This document shows, in pieces, positions 23,960-32,941 of a stretch of DNA of 47,545 bases. The position numbers and the translations under genes were made by a program. Source of the stretch: Microseira wollei NIES-4236 (GTDB lineage Bacteria > Cyanobacteriota > Cyanobacteriia > Cyanobacteriales > Aerosakkonemataceae); contig NZ_BLAY01000070.1 in NCBI RefSeq assembly GCF_020521235.1, forward strand, positions 1 through 47,545, given 5' to 3'. The first letter of the stretch is position 1, and each line of letters starts with the position of its first letter. The notes under the pieces were generated by a model. The model saw only the letters and a program-made list of their open reading frames with translations, did no database searches and had not been told where the DNA came from.

Positions 23960-26900
23960 TTAGAAAAACCGGGTTTCTTGATGTTCAATTGCTCCTAATT
24001 CTTTCAAGGTTAATTTCTGTGCGGGGGTCAATCCCGTCACCCCGGTAATATTCGTGTCTTCATAAATTCTTTCCGGTCTAAGGGTATCCAAACAAACCCC
24101 GGTTTCTACATCCCAAAACTTTATTGTTTCATCGTTACTGCTACTAACTAAAGTTTTACCATCGGGAGTAAACGCCACCGACCACACGGCGCTATTATGC
24201 CCTTCTAATACTTTAATACACCGCCCCTCGCTCACATCCCAAAGTCGAATTGTTTGGTCAACGCTACTACTTGCTAAAATCCCCCCATGCCCGCCTTGGT
24301 AAGGGAGGTTAGGGGGGATCGGACTAAAAGCAACTGACCAAACAAAACTTTGATGACCTTGCAGGGTTTGATGGGGAGAGGAGTTAGGGGTGAGGTTTTG
24401 CAGGTTCCAAAGTTTAACGGTTCCATCTTCGCTGGCACTGGCGAGAATTTTCCCATCCAGACTAAAGGCAATTGACCAAATAAATCCCTGATGTCCAAAT
24501 AAAGTTTTTATGCATTTTCCCGTGGTGATATCCCAAAGTCGAATTGTTTGATCGGCACTGCTGCTAGCTAAAATCCCCCCTTGGGATCCCCCTTCCGTCC
24601 CGCTCCCGGGGGATGTGAGCGGGATAGCTTTGTTTATCGGGGGGTGAGCGGGGATCGGACTAAAGGCAACAGATAACACCCAACTATCGTGTCCCGACAG
24701 TATTCGCAGACAGTGACGGTTACTAATATCCCAAAGTCGAATTGTTTGGTCGGAACTACCGCTAGCTAAAATTTTGCCATCGGGACTAAACGCCAGCGAC
24801 CAAACGCACCCTGTATGTCCTAAAAGTTGAATTGGGGATAAATTTTCTCGACTAATTTTATCTGCAATTCCTGTTTTATTTAGCTGCCAAACGCAGATGG
24901 TTTTATCTTCGCTACCGCTGGCTAAGATCCCCCCATGCCCCCCTTGCCAAGGGGGGTTGGGGGGGATATAATTCCCCCCTTGCCAAGGGGGGTTGGGGGG
25001 GATATAATTCCCCCCTTGCCAAGGGGGGTTGGGGGGGATATAATTCCCCCCTTGCCAAGGGGGGTTGGGGGGGATCGGACTAAAGGCGAGAGTGCGGATT
25101 GATTTTTGATGTTGGGATAGAGTCCCTAAACAGCGACGGGTTGAAATATCCCAAAGACTGATGGTTTGATCTGCACCCCCAGATGCGACGATCCCCCCCT
25201 GCCCCCCCTTACCAAGGGGGGGTAGGGGGGGATCCGGAATAGAACTAACCGCAACCGACCAAATCGAGTTAGCATATCCTTGTATTGTTTGCAGCGGATT
25301 GACACCGTTTTCGTTAATTTGCCACAACTTTAAGGTTTGCTTATCGCTCGCTGCAATAATTTGTCCGTTGCTACTAAATGTTACCGACCAAACCTGACTG
25401 GTGAATCCCGATAATATTTGACAGCATTCTCCTGTTTTGATATCCCAAACTTTGATAACTTTGTCATCTCCACCCGCGATGGTTTCCCCATCCGGACTAA
25501 AGGCAATTGACCAAACAAATGTCAGAGCTTTACAGATAGTTTGGTGGCATTCTCCGGTTGTAATGTCCCAAATTTTAATACTTTGTCCGTCGCAACTTGC
25601 CAAATAAAGTCCATCGGGACTAAAGGCAACCGCAGAGATTTGACTTTTGTGTCCGGTGAGAATTTGGCGGCAATCTCCTGTGGTTATATTCCATATTCTT
25701 ACTGTTCGATCCGCACTCCCGCTGGCTAAGATACCCCCCCCTTGGGATCCCCCTCCCGTCCCCCTTAAAAACGGGGATGTGAGGGGGATCGGACTAAAGG
25801 CAACTGTATGGACGATATCGGTATGTCCTTGCAAAGTTGTAAGGCAATTTCCCGTGGAAATATCCCAGAGTTTGACCGTGCGATCGCTACTCCCACTCGC
25901 CAATATTTTACCATCCCGACTGTATGCAATCCCCCACACCCAATTCCCATGACCGATAAACGATAAAGTATTGCGAATCGGCGATAAATTTCTCGCCCCC
26001 TCCCCAATATTTCCCGTTTCATCCTGCCACAATCGAATTGTGTTATCAAAGCTGCCGCTAGCAAGCATCTTTCCGTCTGGACTAAAGCTTAAACACCAAA
26101 CAGTACTGCTATGTCCTAAGAAGCGAAACAACAATTTCCCATCTGCTACTTGCCACAAACGCACTTCCCCATCTTTATGTCCCGTTGCTACTTGAGTTCC
26201 ATCTGGACTCAAAGCAATTCCATAAATCTTGCCAAAATTTTCGCTAAAAACCGATTTGGCTAAATTCGCCCCAGTCAAGTTAACTCGCCGTAAATTAACC
26301 CCAGGGAAATACCCTTGCCAAATCGTCAGTCCAGAAAAGTCATACCCGCTCAAATCTACTTTTAACTTAATTAGTAAATTTACCACATTGCCAGCAAGAT
26401 AACCGGGAGTTGTCAGTAAATTTGACTTCAAAGATGCTATAATCTTATTGAAGAATGCTATTAAATTTTCCCGGTTACCGAAACTGGTTAATAAACCTTC
26501 AACAATTGGCTGTAAAATCAAATTAAATTGCGCAGCTAGCACCGATTCGGAAGACTCGGCTTTGATTAAGGCATGGTGTTTCAGGAGGTTGAGGCTATCG
26601 AGGTTTCCCGACTCGCTGGCGGTGCGGACTTCTGCACAGACTTGCTCGATCAAGCGATCGCTCAAATACTCCATCACCACAGGTTGCAAAGTAAACAATT
26701 GTCCGGCGTTGGTAGTTTGGGTTTCTATCAGCGATCGCCACCCAATAAACTCCAAAGATTCCAGAATTCTCCCCGATGAAACCCGAGGCACAATATCTTC
26801 CCGTAATTGGGCGAGGGAAACTGGTTCTCGATTAATAGCCAACCAATAAAGAATTTGCTTTTCTAGCGTCGCCAAGCGATCAAACTGCTGTTCTAATAAA

Positions 26901-27973
26901 CTGCGAATCCCGTTAAAAACCGCTACCCCTTCATCCAAAAATTCAGCAATATTGCCAGCAAATAACTCTTGAATCGAAGTCGCGACAATTTTTAAAGCTA
27001 GGGGATTTCCTTGATACAGTTGCGCGAGTTGCTTGATATTTGCTTGGGAACCCCTCAGTCCTTTAGTACTTAATATTTTTTCCCCTTCTACATCGGGTAA
27101 CCCCTTTAATTGCCAACAACGCACCGGCAAGCTTTCGCCTTCGAGAGACGAAATACATTGAGGTTTTTCTCGTGAAGTTAAAATCAAGCAACTTTGGTGA
27201 ACCGTTTCTGCCACTCGTCTAAAAAGTTCCCCATACCCTTCATATCCTTCCCGATAGCGTCCGGCGGGACTACCAGGTTTTAACAGGGTTTCGATATTAT
27301 CGAAAACTAACAAACAGCGTGAGGAGCGTAAATAATGGTTGATTCGGGAAATTTTACCGCCGATAGTTTTGGGTAAATTAACAGCAGTTTCCTGCTGCTG
27401 AGAAAGGAATTGAATTAAGTCTGGGAGCAGTTCTTCTAGAGCAGGGGCATTTTTGAGCGATCGCCAAATCAAAAACTCAAAATTATCCCCAACTTTCTCC
27501 GCCAATTTCACCGACAGTGCCGTTTTACCAATGCCACCCATTCCCAACAGCACCACTAGGCGGCAATCTTCTTCCAGAATCCACTCGGACAGACTTTCTA
27601 ATTCCAACTCCCGACCGTAAAAAACCGAAACATCAACCGCCTCACCCCAATCTTGAGTAGCATTAATCCTAACAATATTATCAATTCCCGGTTGCGTGTA
27701 ATCTTGGTCTGACAATTCCAAGTTTACTACCTGGAAAATCAACCGCAACGAACTTTCATCCCCGCCTTGTCCCCGCAATATTTTTCTGATCGTTGTCGGA
27801 TGCAAACCGGAAATACTAATCAATTGAGATTTTTCAGAAATTTTGGCAGCATTGTACTTGATTCCGGTTTTATCCTCTAACTCGCTAATCCGGTTTTGCA
27901 GTTTTTTCGCTCCCGTTGGCGTGAGGACATAACCGCGATGACGCTTAGATTGAGAAGGTGGTTTGGATTTCAC
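23960..27973 (-). CDS. NLR-like protein: HTH-type N-terminus, NB-ARC, pentapeptide segment, WD40 propeller
   Basis: The 1337-residue STAND ATPase has an N-terminal helical region (1-95; [18 protein letters not shown] looks like helix-turn-helix), an NB-ARC domain (about 118-420) with Walker A GMGGIGKT (144-151), Walker [10 protein letters not shown], sensor TSREKP and GNPLALK, a winged-helix region, a short pentapeptide stretch ([13 protein letters not shown] to [10 protein letters not shown]) and about 14 WD40 repeats from 590 to 1290. Such proteins oligomerise on ligand binding by the WD40 sensor; relatives serve signalling, cell death or anti-phage defence. No effector enzyme domain is visible. 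Five WD40 repeats carry in-frame DNA-repeat insertions, and the C-terminus QETRFF is encoded by a GAAACC/GGTTT repeat overlapping the stop. Confidence 0.9.
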   Translation of the reverse strand: MKSKPPSQSKRHRGYVLTPTGAKKLQNRISELEDKTGIKYNAAKISEKSQLISISGLHPTTIRKILRGQGGDESSLRLIFQVVNLELSDQDYTQPGIDNIVRINATQDWGEAVDVSVFYGRELELESLSEWILEEDCRLVVLLGMGGIGKTALSVKLAEKVGDNFEFLIWRSLKNAPALEELLPDLIQFLSQQQETAVNLPKTIGGKISRINHYLRSSRCLLVFDNIETLLKPGSPAGRYREGYEGYGELFRRVAETVHQSCLILTSREKPQCISSLEGESLPVRCWQLKGLPDVEGEKILSTKGLRGSQANIKQLAQLYQGNPLALKIVATSIQELFAGNIAEFLDEGVAVFNGIRSLLEQQFDRLATLEKQILYWLAINREPVSLAQLREDIVPRVSSGRILESLEFIGWRSLIETQTTNAGQLFTLQPVVMEYLSDRLIEQVCAEVRTASESGNLDSLNLLKHHALIKAESSESVLAAQFNLILQPIVEGLLTSFGNRENLIAFFNKIIASLKSNLLTTPGYLAGNVVNLLIKLKVDLSGYDFSGLTIWQGYFPGVNLRRVNLTGANLAKSVFSENFGKIYGIALSPDGTQVATGHKDGEVRLWQVADGKLLFRFLGHSSTVWCLSFSPDGKMLASGSFDNTIRLWQDETGNIGEGARNLSPIRNTLSFIGHGNWVWGIAYSRDGKILASGSSDRTVKLWDISTGNCLTTLQGHTDIVHTVAFSPIPLTSPFLRGTGGGSQGGGILASGSADRTVRIWNITTGDCRQILTGHKSQISAVAFSPDGLYLASCDGQSIKIWDITTGECHQTICKALTFVWSIAFSPDGETIAGGDDKVIKVWDIKTGECCQILSGFTSQVWSVTFSSNGQIIAASDKQTLKLWQINENGVNPLQTIQGYANSIWSVAVSSIPDPPLPPLGKGGQGGIVASGGADQTISLWDISTRRCLGTLSQHQKSIRTLAFSPIPPNPPWQGGNYIPPNPPWQGGNYIPPNPPWQGGNYIPPNPPWQGGHGGILASGSEDKTICVWQLNKTGIADKISRENLSPIQLLGHTGCVWSLAFSPDGKILASGSSDQTIRLWDISNRHCLRILSGHDSWVLSVAFSPIPAHPPINKAIPLTSPGSGTEGGSQGGILASSSADQTIRLWDITTGKCIKTLFGHQGFIWSIAFSLDGKILASASEDGTVKLWNLQNLTPNSSPHQTLQGHQSFVWSVAFSPIPPNLPYQGGHGGILASSSVDQTIRLWDVSEGRCIKVLEGHNSAVWSVAFTPDGKTLVSSSNDETIKFWDVETGVCLDTLRPERIYEDTNITGVTGLTPAQKLTLKELGAIEHQETRFF
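24279..24320. repeat. In-frame palindromic repeat in WD40 loop (copy 1)
   Basis: ATCCCCCCATGCCCGCCTTG and its partner AGGGGGGATCG flank a TGGTAAGG centre. In the protein it turns the usual [12 protein letters not shown] into [20 protein letters not shown], lengthening one loop by about a dozen residues without breaking the frame. Confidence 0.8.
24571..24659. repeat. In-frame GC-rich repeat in WD40 loop (copy 2)
   Basis: AATCCCCCCTTGGGATCCCC through GGTGAGCGGGGATCGG. The translated loop reads [20 protein letters not shown] and then [14 protein letters not shown]. It sits at the same point of the WD40 unit as the other four insertions. Confidence 0.8.
24928..25079. repeat. Four-copy 36-bp tandem palindrome in WD40 loop (copy 3)
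   Basis: The unit contains CCCCCCTTGCCAAGGGGGG and recurs with an exact 36-bp period (ATATAATT at about 24966, 25002 and 25038). It encodes [12 protein letters not shown] repeated in frame. Unit length is a multiple of three, so copy number can change without frameshift. Confidence 0.9.
25190..25236. repeat. In-frame palindromic repeat in WD40 loop (copy 4)
   Basis: CCCCCCCTTACCAAGGGGGG arms with GTAGGGGGGGATCC. The protein reads [20 protein letters not shown] in place of the short turn. Confidence 0.8.
25731..25790. repeat. In-frame GC-rich repeat in WD40 loop (copy 5)
   Basis: ATACCCCCCCCTTGGGATCC through GATGTGAGGGGGATCGG. The translated loop reads [20 protein letters not shown] before GGILASGS. 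It is related to copy 2 rather than to the TTGCCAAGG type. Confidence 0.8.
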
Positions 27974-28055
27974 GGCATTTTATCCCTACTACTGGTTTAG
28001 ATTTTAGATTACTCGTCAATTTCCTCACACTTCTCTTGGATTACAGAATCGGCAA

Positions 28056-28895
28056 TTACTCCAAAAATTGAGGTCGTGCTTGTTGGGTGTGCTTCAGTTG
28101 CTGTTCTAATGCTTCCCAATCTTCCCGTTCAATATCAGCAATCAATTTGTCGATGGTGTGGCGATATTGTTGGAGACTTCGCAACAACTCCCCGCGATTG
28201 TACCGCGCCATCATCACCCCCAATTCTGGATTTCCACCTCCTACCCGCGAAGTATCTTTAAAACCAGAACTTGCCAAATTTTGGGCTAATTTTAAAACCG
28301 CCCCATCGGTTTCGTTCATACAAGCAGTTATTAACCCCGCGCTTATCATTACTGGTAAGTGGGAAATCCAAGCAACTGCGCTGTCGTGGTCTTCTGGCGT
28401 GCAAAAATAGATTTGGCAACCCAGACTTCGCGCAATTTCCTCCACCGTTTTAACCGCCTCTGTAGGCGTTGTTTCCACTGGGGTAAGCACATAAGGTCTG
28501 CCCACAAATAAATTCGATATAGCCGCATCTAAACCGCTTTCTGCGGTTCCCGCCATCGGATGTCCGCCGACAAAATTAGGCCAAATCTCGCTAACTTCTG
28601 GAACGATTGGCGTTTTTACAGACCCCACATCGGTCAAAATCGCCTCAGCCGAAAGATGGGGAATTAATTCCTTGACTATTGGAACAATTAATGATATTGG
28701 AGAACAAATAAAGATAACATCAGCTGTTGCCAAAAAGCTGAGATTGGTGCTGGCATCATCTACTATGCCGCGAGCGATCGCCGCCCTACAAGTTTCTTCT
28801 TTGCGACTGACTCCCAGTATTCGATAACCTTTTGGGCGCAAATCTAACGCCAGCGAACCACCAATCAATCCCAATCCAACAATGCCAATCTTCAT
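28056..28895 (-). CDS. tyrA: Arogenate/prephenate dehydrogenase
   Basis: The 279-residue enzyme starts MKIGIVGLGLIGGSLALDLR, a Rossmann nucleotide-binding motif; SRK after the second strand suggests NADP, as usual for the cyanobacterial arogenate enzyme. It has TDVGSVKTPIV, the substrate-binding HPMAGTAESGLDAA and a helical C-terminal dimerisation domain. It oxidatively decarboxylates arogenate (or prephenate) to tyrosine (or 4-hydroxyphenylpyruvate). A longer upstream reading exists but crosses tandem GGTAATG repeats, so the ATG at 28895 is preferred. Prephenate is also the substrate of the BacA-like enzyme, but the genes are 21 kb apart and not obviously linked. Confidence 0.9.
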   Translation of the reverse strand: MKIGIVGLGLIGGSLALDLRPKGYRILGVSRKEETCRAAIARGIVDDASTNLSFLATADVIFICSPISLIVPIVKELIPHLSAEAILTDVGSVKTPIVPEVSEIWPNFVGGHPMAGTAESGLDAAISNLFVGRPYVLTPVETTPTEAVKTVEEIARSLGCQIYFCTPEDHDSAVAWISHLPVMISAGLITACMNETDGAVLKLAQNLASSGFKDTSRVGGGNPELGVMMARYNRGELLRSLQQYRHTIDKLIADIEREDWEALEQQLKHTQQARPQFLE

Positions 28896-28937
28896 AGGTA
28901 ATGGGTAATAGGTAATGGGTAATAGGTAATGGGTAAT
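28896..28937. repeat. Tandem GGTAATGGGTAATA repeat before tyrA
   Basis: GGTAATGGGTAATA units, heptamers in tandem, directly abut the tyrA start codon and fill the position of its ribosome site. Another heptamer array (TTAGCAA, TTACCAA) lies at 28966-29016. Confidence 0.75.
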
Positions 28938-28965
28938 GAAACGATTTTGGATTGAATTCACTATA

Positions 28966-29016
28966 CAATTAGCAATTAGCAATTAGCAATTCCCAATTAC
29001 CCATTACCAATTACCA
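28966..29016. repeat. Heptamer tandem repeats (TTAGCAA / TTACCAA)
   Basis: About three TTAGCAA units followed by CCCAATTACCCATTACC-type units, between the permease stop and tyrA. Short tandem heptamer class as at 14742. Confidence 0.75.
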
Positions 29017-29018
29017 AT

Positions 29019-30857
29019 TTACAGATAATATCTGACCGTCGTAACAACGCGGCTTTTCTTCGATCTCAAAGCAGCTTTTAAGAAAATTGTAGTTTGGTTG
29101 TGGAGAAGATTTTCCCACCAATTCCGCGTCACAAAAGCCGGGATAATGATAGTCGATAAAACCCCCGGATGTTGCGCTTCAAACTTGCCGATAAAATCCA
29201 CAATCGGAGAAACGACAGAACGATAAGGTGAATCCAAAATTACCAAAGGAATATCGGGTTCTAATTCTTGCCATCGTTGTTGCAGTTTTTCTCGGTCAGT
29301 TGAACCGATATCGACGTGAACGGCTACAATTTCATCGGCAATACTGCGAGCATAATCAAGTGCTTCTACCGTTCCTCGGTTTAAATTGCCAACTACAACG
29401 ACTGCTGGGTGGTTAGCTACTTCCGATTTAGGTCTGGGAATGTAACTCCTCGCCGGTATTTCACTAATACTGAGACGTTGTGCCACATATTGATAGTGAC
29501 GGCGAATCGCTACAAATAAACCGACTACTAAAGGAATCGCTAAGATAACTAACCAAGCACCCAAGAAAAACTTGGTTGATATGATGACAGCGAGAACGAC
29601 GCTTGTTGCGAGCGATCCCACTCCATTCATCGCAGCAGAAGCACGCCACCCGGCAGTTTTTTCCTTAAACCAGTGGCGTATCATCCCTGCTTGGGACAGG
29701 GTAAATGAAGTAAATACCCCCACCGCATAAAGCGGAATCACGGCGCTAACTTCTCCTTTAAAGATTACCAACAAAACCGCCGCACAGAAGCTGAGAACCA
29801 TAATACCATTTTCGTAGACCAAGCGATCGCCCAACAATGCTAATTGTCGAGGTAAAAATCCATCGCGGGCTAAAAAGTAACAAAGTCTGGGAAAATCGGC
29901 AAAACTGGTATTGGCTGCTAACAGTAAAATTAACAGCGTCGCGACTTGCAGAAAGTAGTAAGCCCAACTGTTATTGCCAAAAATTTGGCGTCCTAACAGG
30001 GAAACTACAGTTTGTCCTGCTGCGGGAACAATATGATAGGCATTAGCTAAAAACGTAATGCCAACAAACATAATTCCTAGAATTTCCCCCAGAAATAGCA
30101 AGGTAAGGCGAGCGTTTTTCCATTCAGGCGATTTAAACGCCAAAACCCCATCCGAAATCGCTTCTACGCCGGTAAGCGCCGTACACCCCGCAGCAAAAGC
30201 CCGCAAAATGAAAAATAAACCCAGCGGTTCTTTGATGGGAACATCGGGATAAATAGGAGGGACGTACCCGGTAAAGATTTTATAGAAACCAATCCCAATC
30301 ATGACAAAAACACCAGCGATAAACCCATAGGTTGGCATCATAAAAATTTGGCCTGATTCGCGGACTCCCCGCAAATTTACAACCATGATTAAAAGCGTAA
30401 AAACTAAGCAAAGCTCAATTGTGTAGGGTTGCAATTCCGGTTTTGCTGAAGTCAGCGCCGCAGTTCCGGCAGAAACGCTCACCGTGACGGTTAAGATATA
30501 GTCGATCATCAACGAAGCCGCCGCAACTAACCCTGGATAGAGACCGAGGTTTTCGCGGGCGACAATATAAGATCCGCCGCCTTTGGGATAGGCGCGAATT
30601 GTCTGGCGATAGGAGAAAATTACGATGGCTAGTAGCAGGATAATAGCGATCGCAATCGGAATCGACCAACCGAGTGCTAAGCTACCAGCAGCCACCAGCA
30701 CCAGTAAAATCTCCTCGGTCGCGTAAGCTACCGACGAAAGCGCATCCGACGAAAGCACCGCCAGTGCGGCGGCATTAGTCAATCGTTCTTCGGCATGAGC
30801 GCTCGTGGGTAACGATTTACCCAGCAAAACTTGTTTAATCTGAGAAAAAAACGACAT
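29019..30857 (-). CDS. APC-superfamily permease, KimA-like
   Basis: The 612-residue protein starts MSFFSQIKQVLLGKSLPTSA and has LSSDALSSVAYATEEILLVL followed by SYRQTIRAYPKGGGSYIVAR, strongly resembling KimA of Bacillus subtilis, a high-affinity K+/H+ symporter of the APC fold. About twelve membrane helices span residues 25-440, followed by a cytosolic tail of roughly 150 residues (VVVVGNLNRGTVEALDYARS) with a USP-like fold, as in KimA. The tail probably mediates dimerisation and regulation. Bacillus kimA is controlled by a c-di-AMP riboswitch; I could not recognise that riboswitch upstream. K+ is the likely substrate, but amino-acid transport cannot be excluded. Confidence 0.85.
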   Translation of the reverse strand: MSFFSQIKQVLLGKSLPTSAHAEERLTNAAALAVLSSDALSSVAYATEEILLVLVAAGSLALGWSIPIAIAIILLLAIVIFSYRQTIRAYPKGGGSYIVARENLGLYPGLVAAASLMIDYILTVTVSVSAGTAALTSAKPELQPYTIELCLVFTLLIMVVNLRGVRESGQIFMMPTYGFIAGVFVMIGIGFYKIFTGYVPPIYPDVPIKEPLGLFFILRAFAAGCTALTGVEAISDGVLAFKSPEWKNARLTLLFLGEILGIMFVGITFLANAYHIVPAAGQTVVSLLGRQIFGNNSWAYYFLQVATLLILLLAANTSFADFPRLCYFLARDGFLPRQLALLGDRLVYENGIMVLSFCAAVLLVIFKGEVSAVIPLYAVGVFTSFTLSQAGMIRHWFKEKTAGWRASAAMNGVGSLATSVVLAVIISTKFFLGAWLVILAIPLVVGLFVAIRRHYQYVAQRLSISEIPARSYIPRPKSEVANHPAVVVVGNLNRGTVEALDYARSIADEIVAVHVDIGSTDREKLQQRWQELEPDIPLVILDSPYRSVVSPIVDFIGKFEAQHPGVLSTIIIPAFVTRNWWENLLHNQTTIFLKAALRSKKSRVVTTVRYYL

Positions 30858-31276
30858 AGATTAGTCTTGGGTATTGAAGAGTTGTAGCTTTGTTCCGCTT
30901 CTGGTTAACAATAGGAAATAGGGACGCAATAGAAACGACTTGTACCATTTCACCCATGCTCGTGCTAAAGTTCTTCGGCAGGTATCGGTTTAAGCGTTCC
31001 TGTTCGGAAACTTGAATGCCGCGCTTTGTTTTTCTCTGTTCCGCTTCCCCTACCCAGAGTACCTAATCTTTTTTGCCACAGTACCCAATGCCGATCAACA
31101 GCGTCCCTGCATACATCCCATACTTAAAAAGGAAGTAACATATTTATCCTACTGTTTAGTCAGGGTCATCCATGCTATTACTGATACACTATGTCTATAA
31201 TCGAGGTAATTGAATTTGTTGGCCCGGTCGGGGTTAGTCCCGAGCATCCAGTGAGGATGTTTTCAAGGTAGCCATA
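30858..31276. other. Divergent intergenic region, permease and pentapeptide gene leaders
   Basis: The region holds the 5' leaders of a minus-strand permease and a plus-strand pentapeptide gene. I see no RNA gene or clear promoter pair. CAAGGTAGCCATA just before the plus-strand gene recurs before its paralogue (CAAGGTAGCCCGA) and contains the probable ribosome site AAGG. Confidence 0.55.
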
Positions 31277-32818
31277 ATGACAGTCGAAGAATTTTTAAAG
31301 CAATACGCGGCGGGGGTCAGAAACTTTGCATCTATCAACCTGAGCGAGGCTAACCTGAGCGGCGTCAATCTGAGCGGCGTCAACCTGAGTGGCGTCAACC
31401 TGAGCGTCGCCAACCTGAGTGGTGCCAATCTGAGCGGCGCCAACTTGAGCGGTGCTAAACTCAATGTTGCCAAACTCAGCGGCGCTAACCTGAGTGGCGC
31501 TAACCTCAGCGGTGCCATTCTCAACGTGGCGAATCTAGTTCGAGCCGATTTACGCGAAGCCGAACTCATGGGTGCTTCCCTAATCAGAGCGGAACTGATC
31601 CGCGCCGATCTGGGCGGCGCTAACCTCAGCGGCGCTAACCTCACAGGAGCCGATCTGGGCGAAGCAACGCTGAGGACTGCTAACCTCAGGGGCGCCAACT
31701 TAAGCGAAGCGAATCTCAGAGGTGCTTTGTTGACCGCAGCTAGCTTGCAAGAAGCCAACTTGCACGGGGCGGAACTGAATCGAGCCGATCTGGGCGCAGC
31801 CGACCTCAGAGGGACGGAACTCAGACAAGTCAATCTTGGTTTAGCCAATCTCAGCGGTGCTGACTTAAGCGGGTCGAATTTGAGATGGGCGGACTTAAGC
31901 GGGGTAAATTTGAGTTGGGCTAACCTGAGCGAAGCGAAATTGAGCGGGGCTAACTTGAGTGGAGCAGACTTGAGCCACGCTAATTTGTTGAATGCTAGTC
32001 TGGTTCACGCGGATTTAAGCAGCGCCAATTTAATTAAGGCAGATTGGGCGGGAGCCGATTTAACCTGCGCCACAATCACCGGAGCCAAACTTTATGCGGC
32101 TTCGCGTTTCGGTCTGAAGACAGAAGGATTAATCTGCGAGTGGGTGGACTTGAGTCCCGATGGGGATCGCAGCCAAATTTACCGCTTCTCAAAAGGAGAA
32201 GCCAAAAAGTTTTTTCTTCAAACTTTACCCACAGTCCGCATTATCGTTGATGGCCCACTCGACCAAGACGCTAACTTAGCCTTAGCTTTCACTTACCATC
32301 AACTCGCAGTCGCCTACCCCGTCATCAGTCGTCCACCCAGCATTGAAGTCAGCGATCGCAGAACAACTTTAACCTTTAAAATTGACAACGACGAGCTATT
32401 GTTTGCCACGGCTTACCTTGCCATATTTCCGTTTCAAGATGCTGCAATCGCTCAGAAAAATCTCCTCACGTTGTCCCAAGTTAAAGCAGAGGAAGAATCC
32501 ATTGGCATCCAAGAGCAATATTGGTTAGAAAAAATCGCGATCGCTCTAGAACAAGTAGTTAAAATTTTAGAAAAAGTTAAAACAGAGGAAGGTTTAACTA
32601 AGGCCAGAAAAGAAAATTTTTTTCAAACTCCGACGCAGATTATTTTAACAAATTCTAGCGAGCAAGCTTTAAATATCTACGCTCATCCTAGCTTTGGCAA
32701 ACGTTTGAGCGGTTCAGTGGCATTGATTGCTTACCCCCAAGAAAACGCCATCAAACCACAAAAAAACCCCCGGCTGACAACGCCTGGATTGTTGAATTTC
32801 CTCAGCAGCTTTCATTGA
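31277..32818 (+). CDS. Pentapeptide-repeat protein with conserved C-terminal domain (paralogue 1)
   Basis: The 513-residue protein has a short head (MTVEEFLKQYAAGVRNFASI), about fifty A(N/D)LSG-type pentapeptides from 20 to 275 forming a right-handed beta-helix, and a C-terminal region beginning KTEGLICEWVDLSPDGDRSQ that is shared with its neighbour and contains no domain I recognise. Pentapeptide helices act as binding scaffolds; function here is unknown. No signal peptide or membrane segment is seen, so it is probably cytosolic. Its partner follows 123 bp downstream in the same direction; the pair is a tandem duplication. Confidence 0.9.
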   Translation: MTVEEFLKQYAAGVRNFASINLSEANLSGVNLSGVNLSGVNLSVANLSGANLSGANLSGAKLNVAKLSGANLSGANLSGAILNVANLVRADLREAELMGASLIRAELIRADLGGANLSGANLTGADLGEATLRTANLRGANLSEANLRGALLTAASLQEANLHGAELNRADLGAADLRGTELRQVNLGLANLSGADLSGSNLRWADLSGVNLSWANLSEAKLSGANLSGADLSHANLLNASLVHADLSSANLIKADWAGADLTCATITGAKLYAASRFGLKTEGLICEWVDLSPDGDRSQIYRFSKGEAKKFFLQTLPTVRIIVDGPLDQDANLALAFTYHQLAVAYPVISRPPSIEVSDRRTTLTFKIDNDELLFATAYLAIFPFQDAAIAQKNLLTLSQVKAEEESIGIQEQYWLEKIAIALEQVVKILEKVKTEEGLTKARKENFFQTPTQIILTNSSEQALNIYAHPSFGKRLSGSVALIAYPQENAIKPQKNPRLTTPGLLNFLSSFH

Positions 32819-32941
32819 AAAAAATTAAAAAGTTTAACCAGGGGGTAGACAAGTTAAAAAAATGTTATGATAGAGTGATAGGATTTAAAATCAGAAACAC
32901 AGACAATCTTTAACTATCTATCTGCTGACAAGGTAGCCCGA

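Noticed and set aside
24928-25079. CRISPR-like array
   Set aside because: The repeats are strictly tandem with a 36-bp period and no unique spacers, and they lie in frame in a gene.
28896-28982. Extended tyrA N-terminus (MLIANCIVNSIQNRFITHYL)
   Set aside because: The extension is translated from heptamer repeats, and the Rossmann motif should be close to the N-terminus.
30858-31080. c-di-AMP (ydaO) riboswitch upstream of the KimA-like gene
   Set aside because: GGGGAAGCGGAA and CCGATACC fragments are present, but I could not align the conserved riboswitch core; a covariance-model search would decide.
31234-31848. Long open frame opposite the first pentapeptide gene (also 32914-33309 and 33370-33648 opposite the second)
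   Set aside because: These are low-complexity Leu/Ala/Ser mirrors of the A(N/D)LSG codons and have no independent coding signs.
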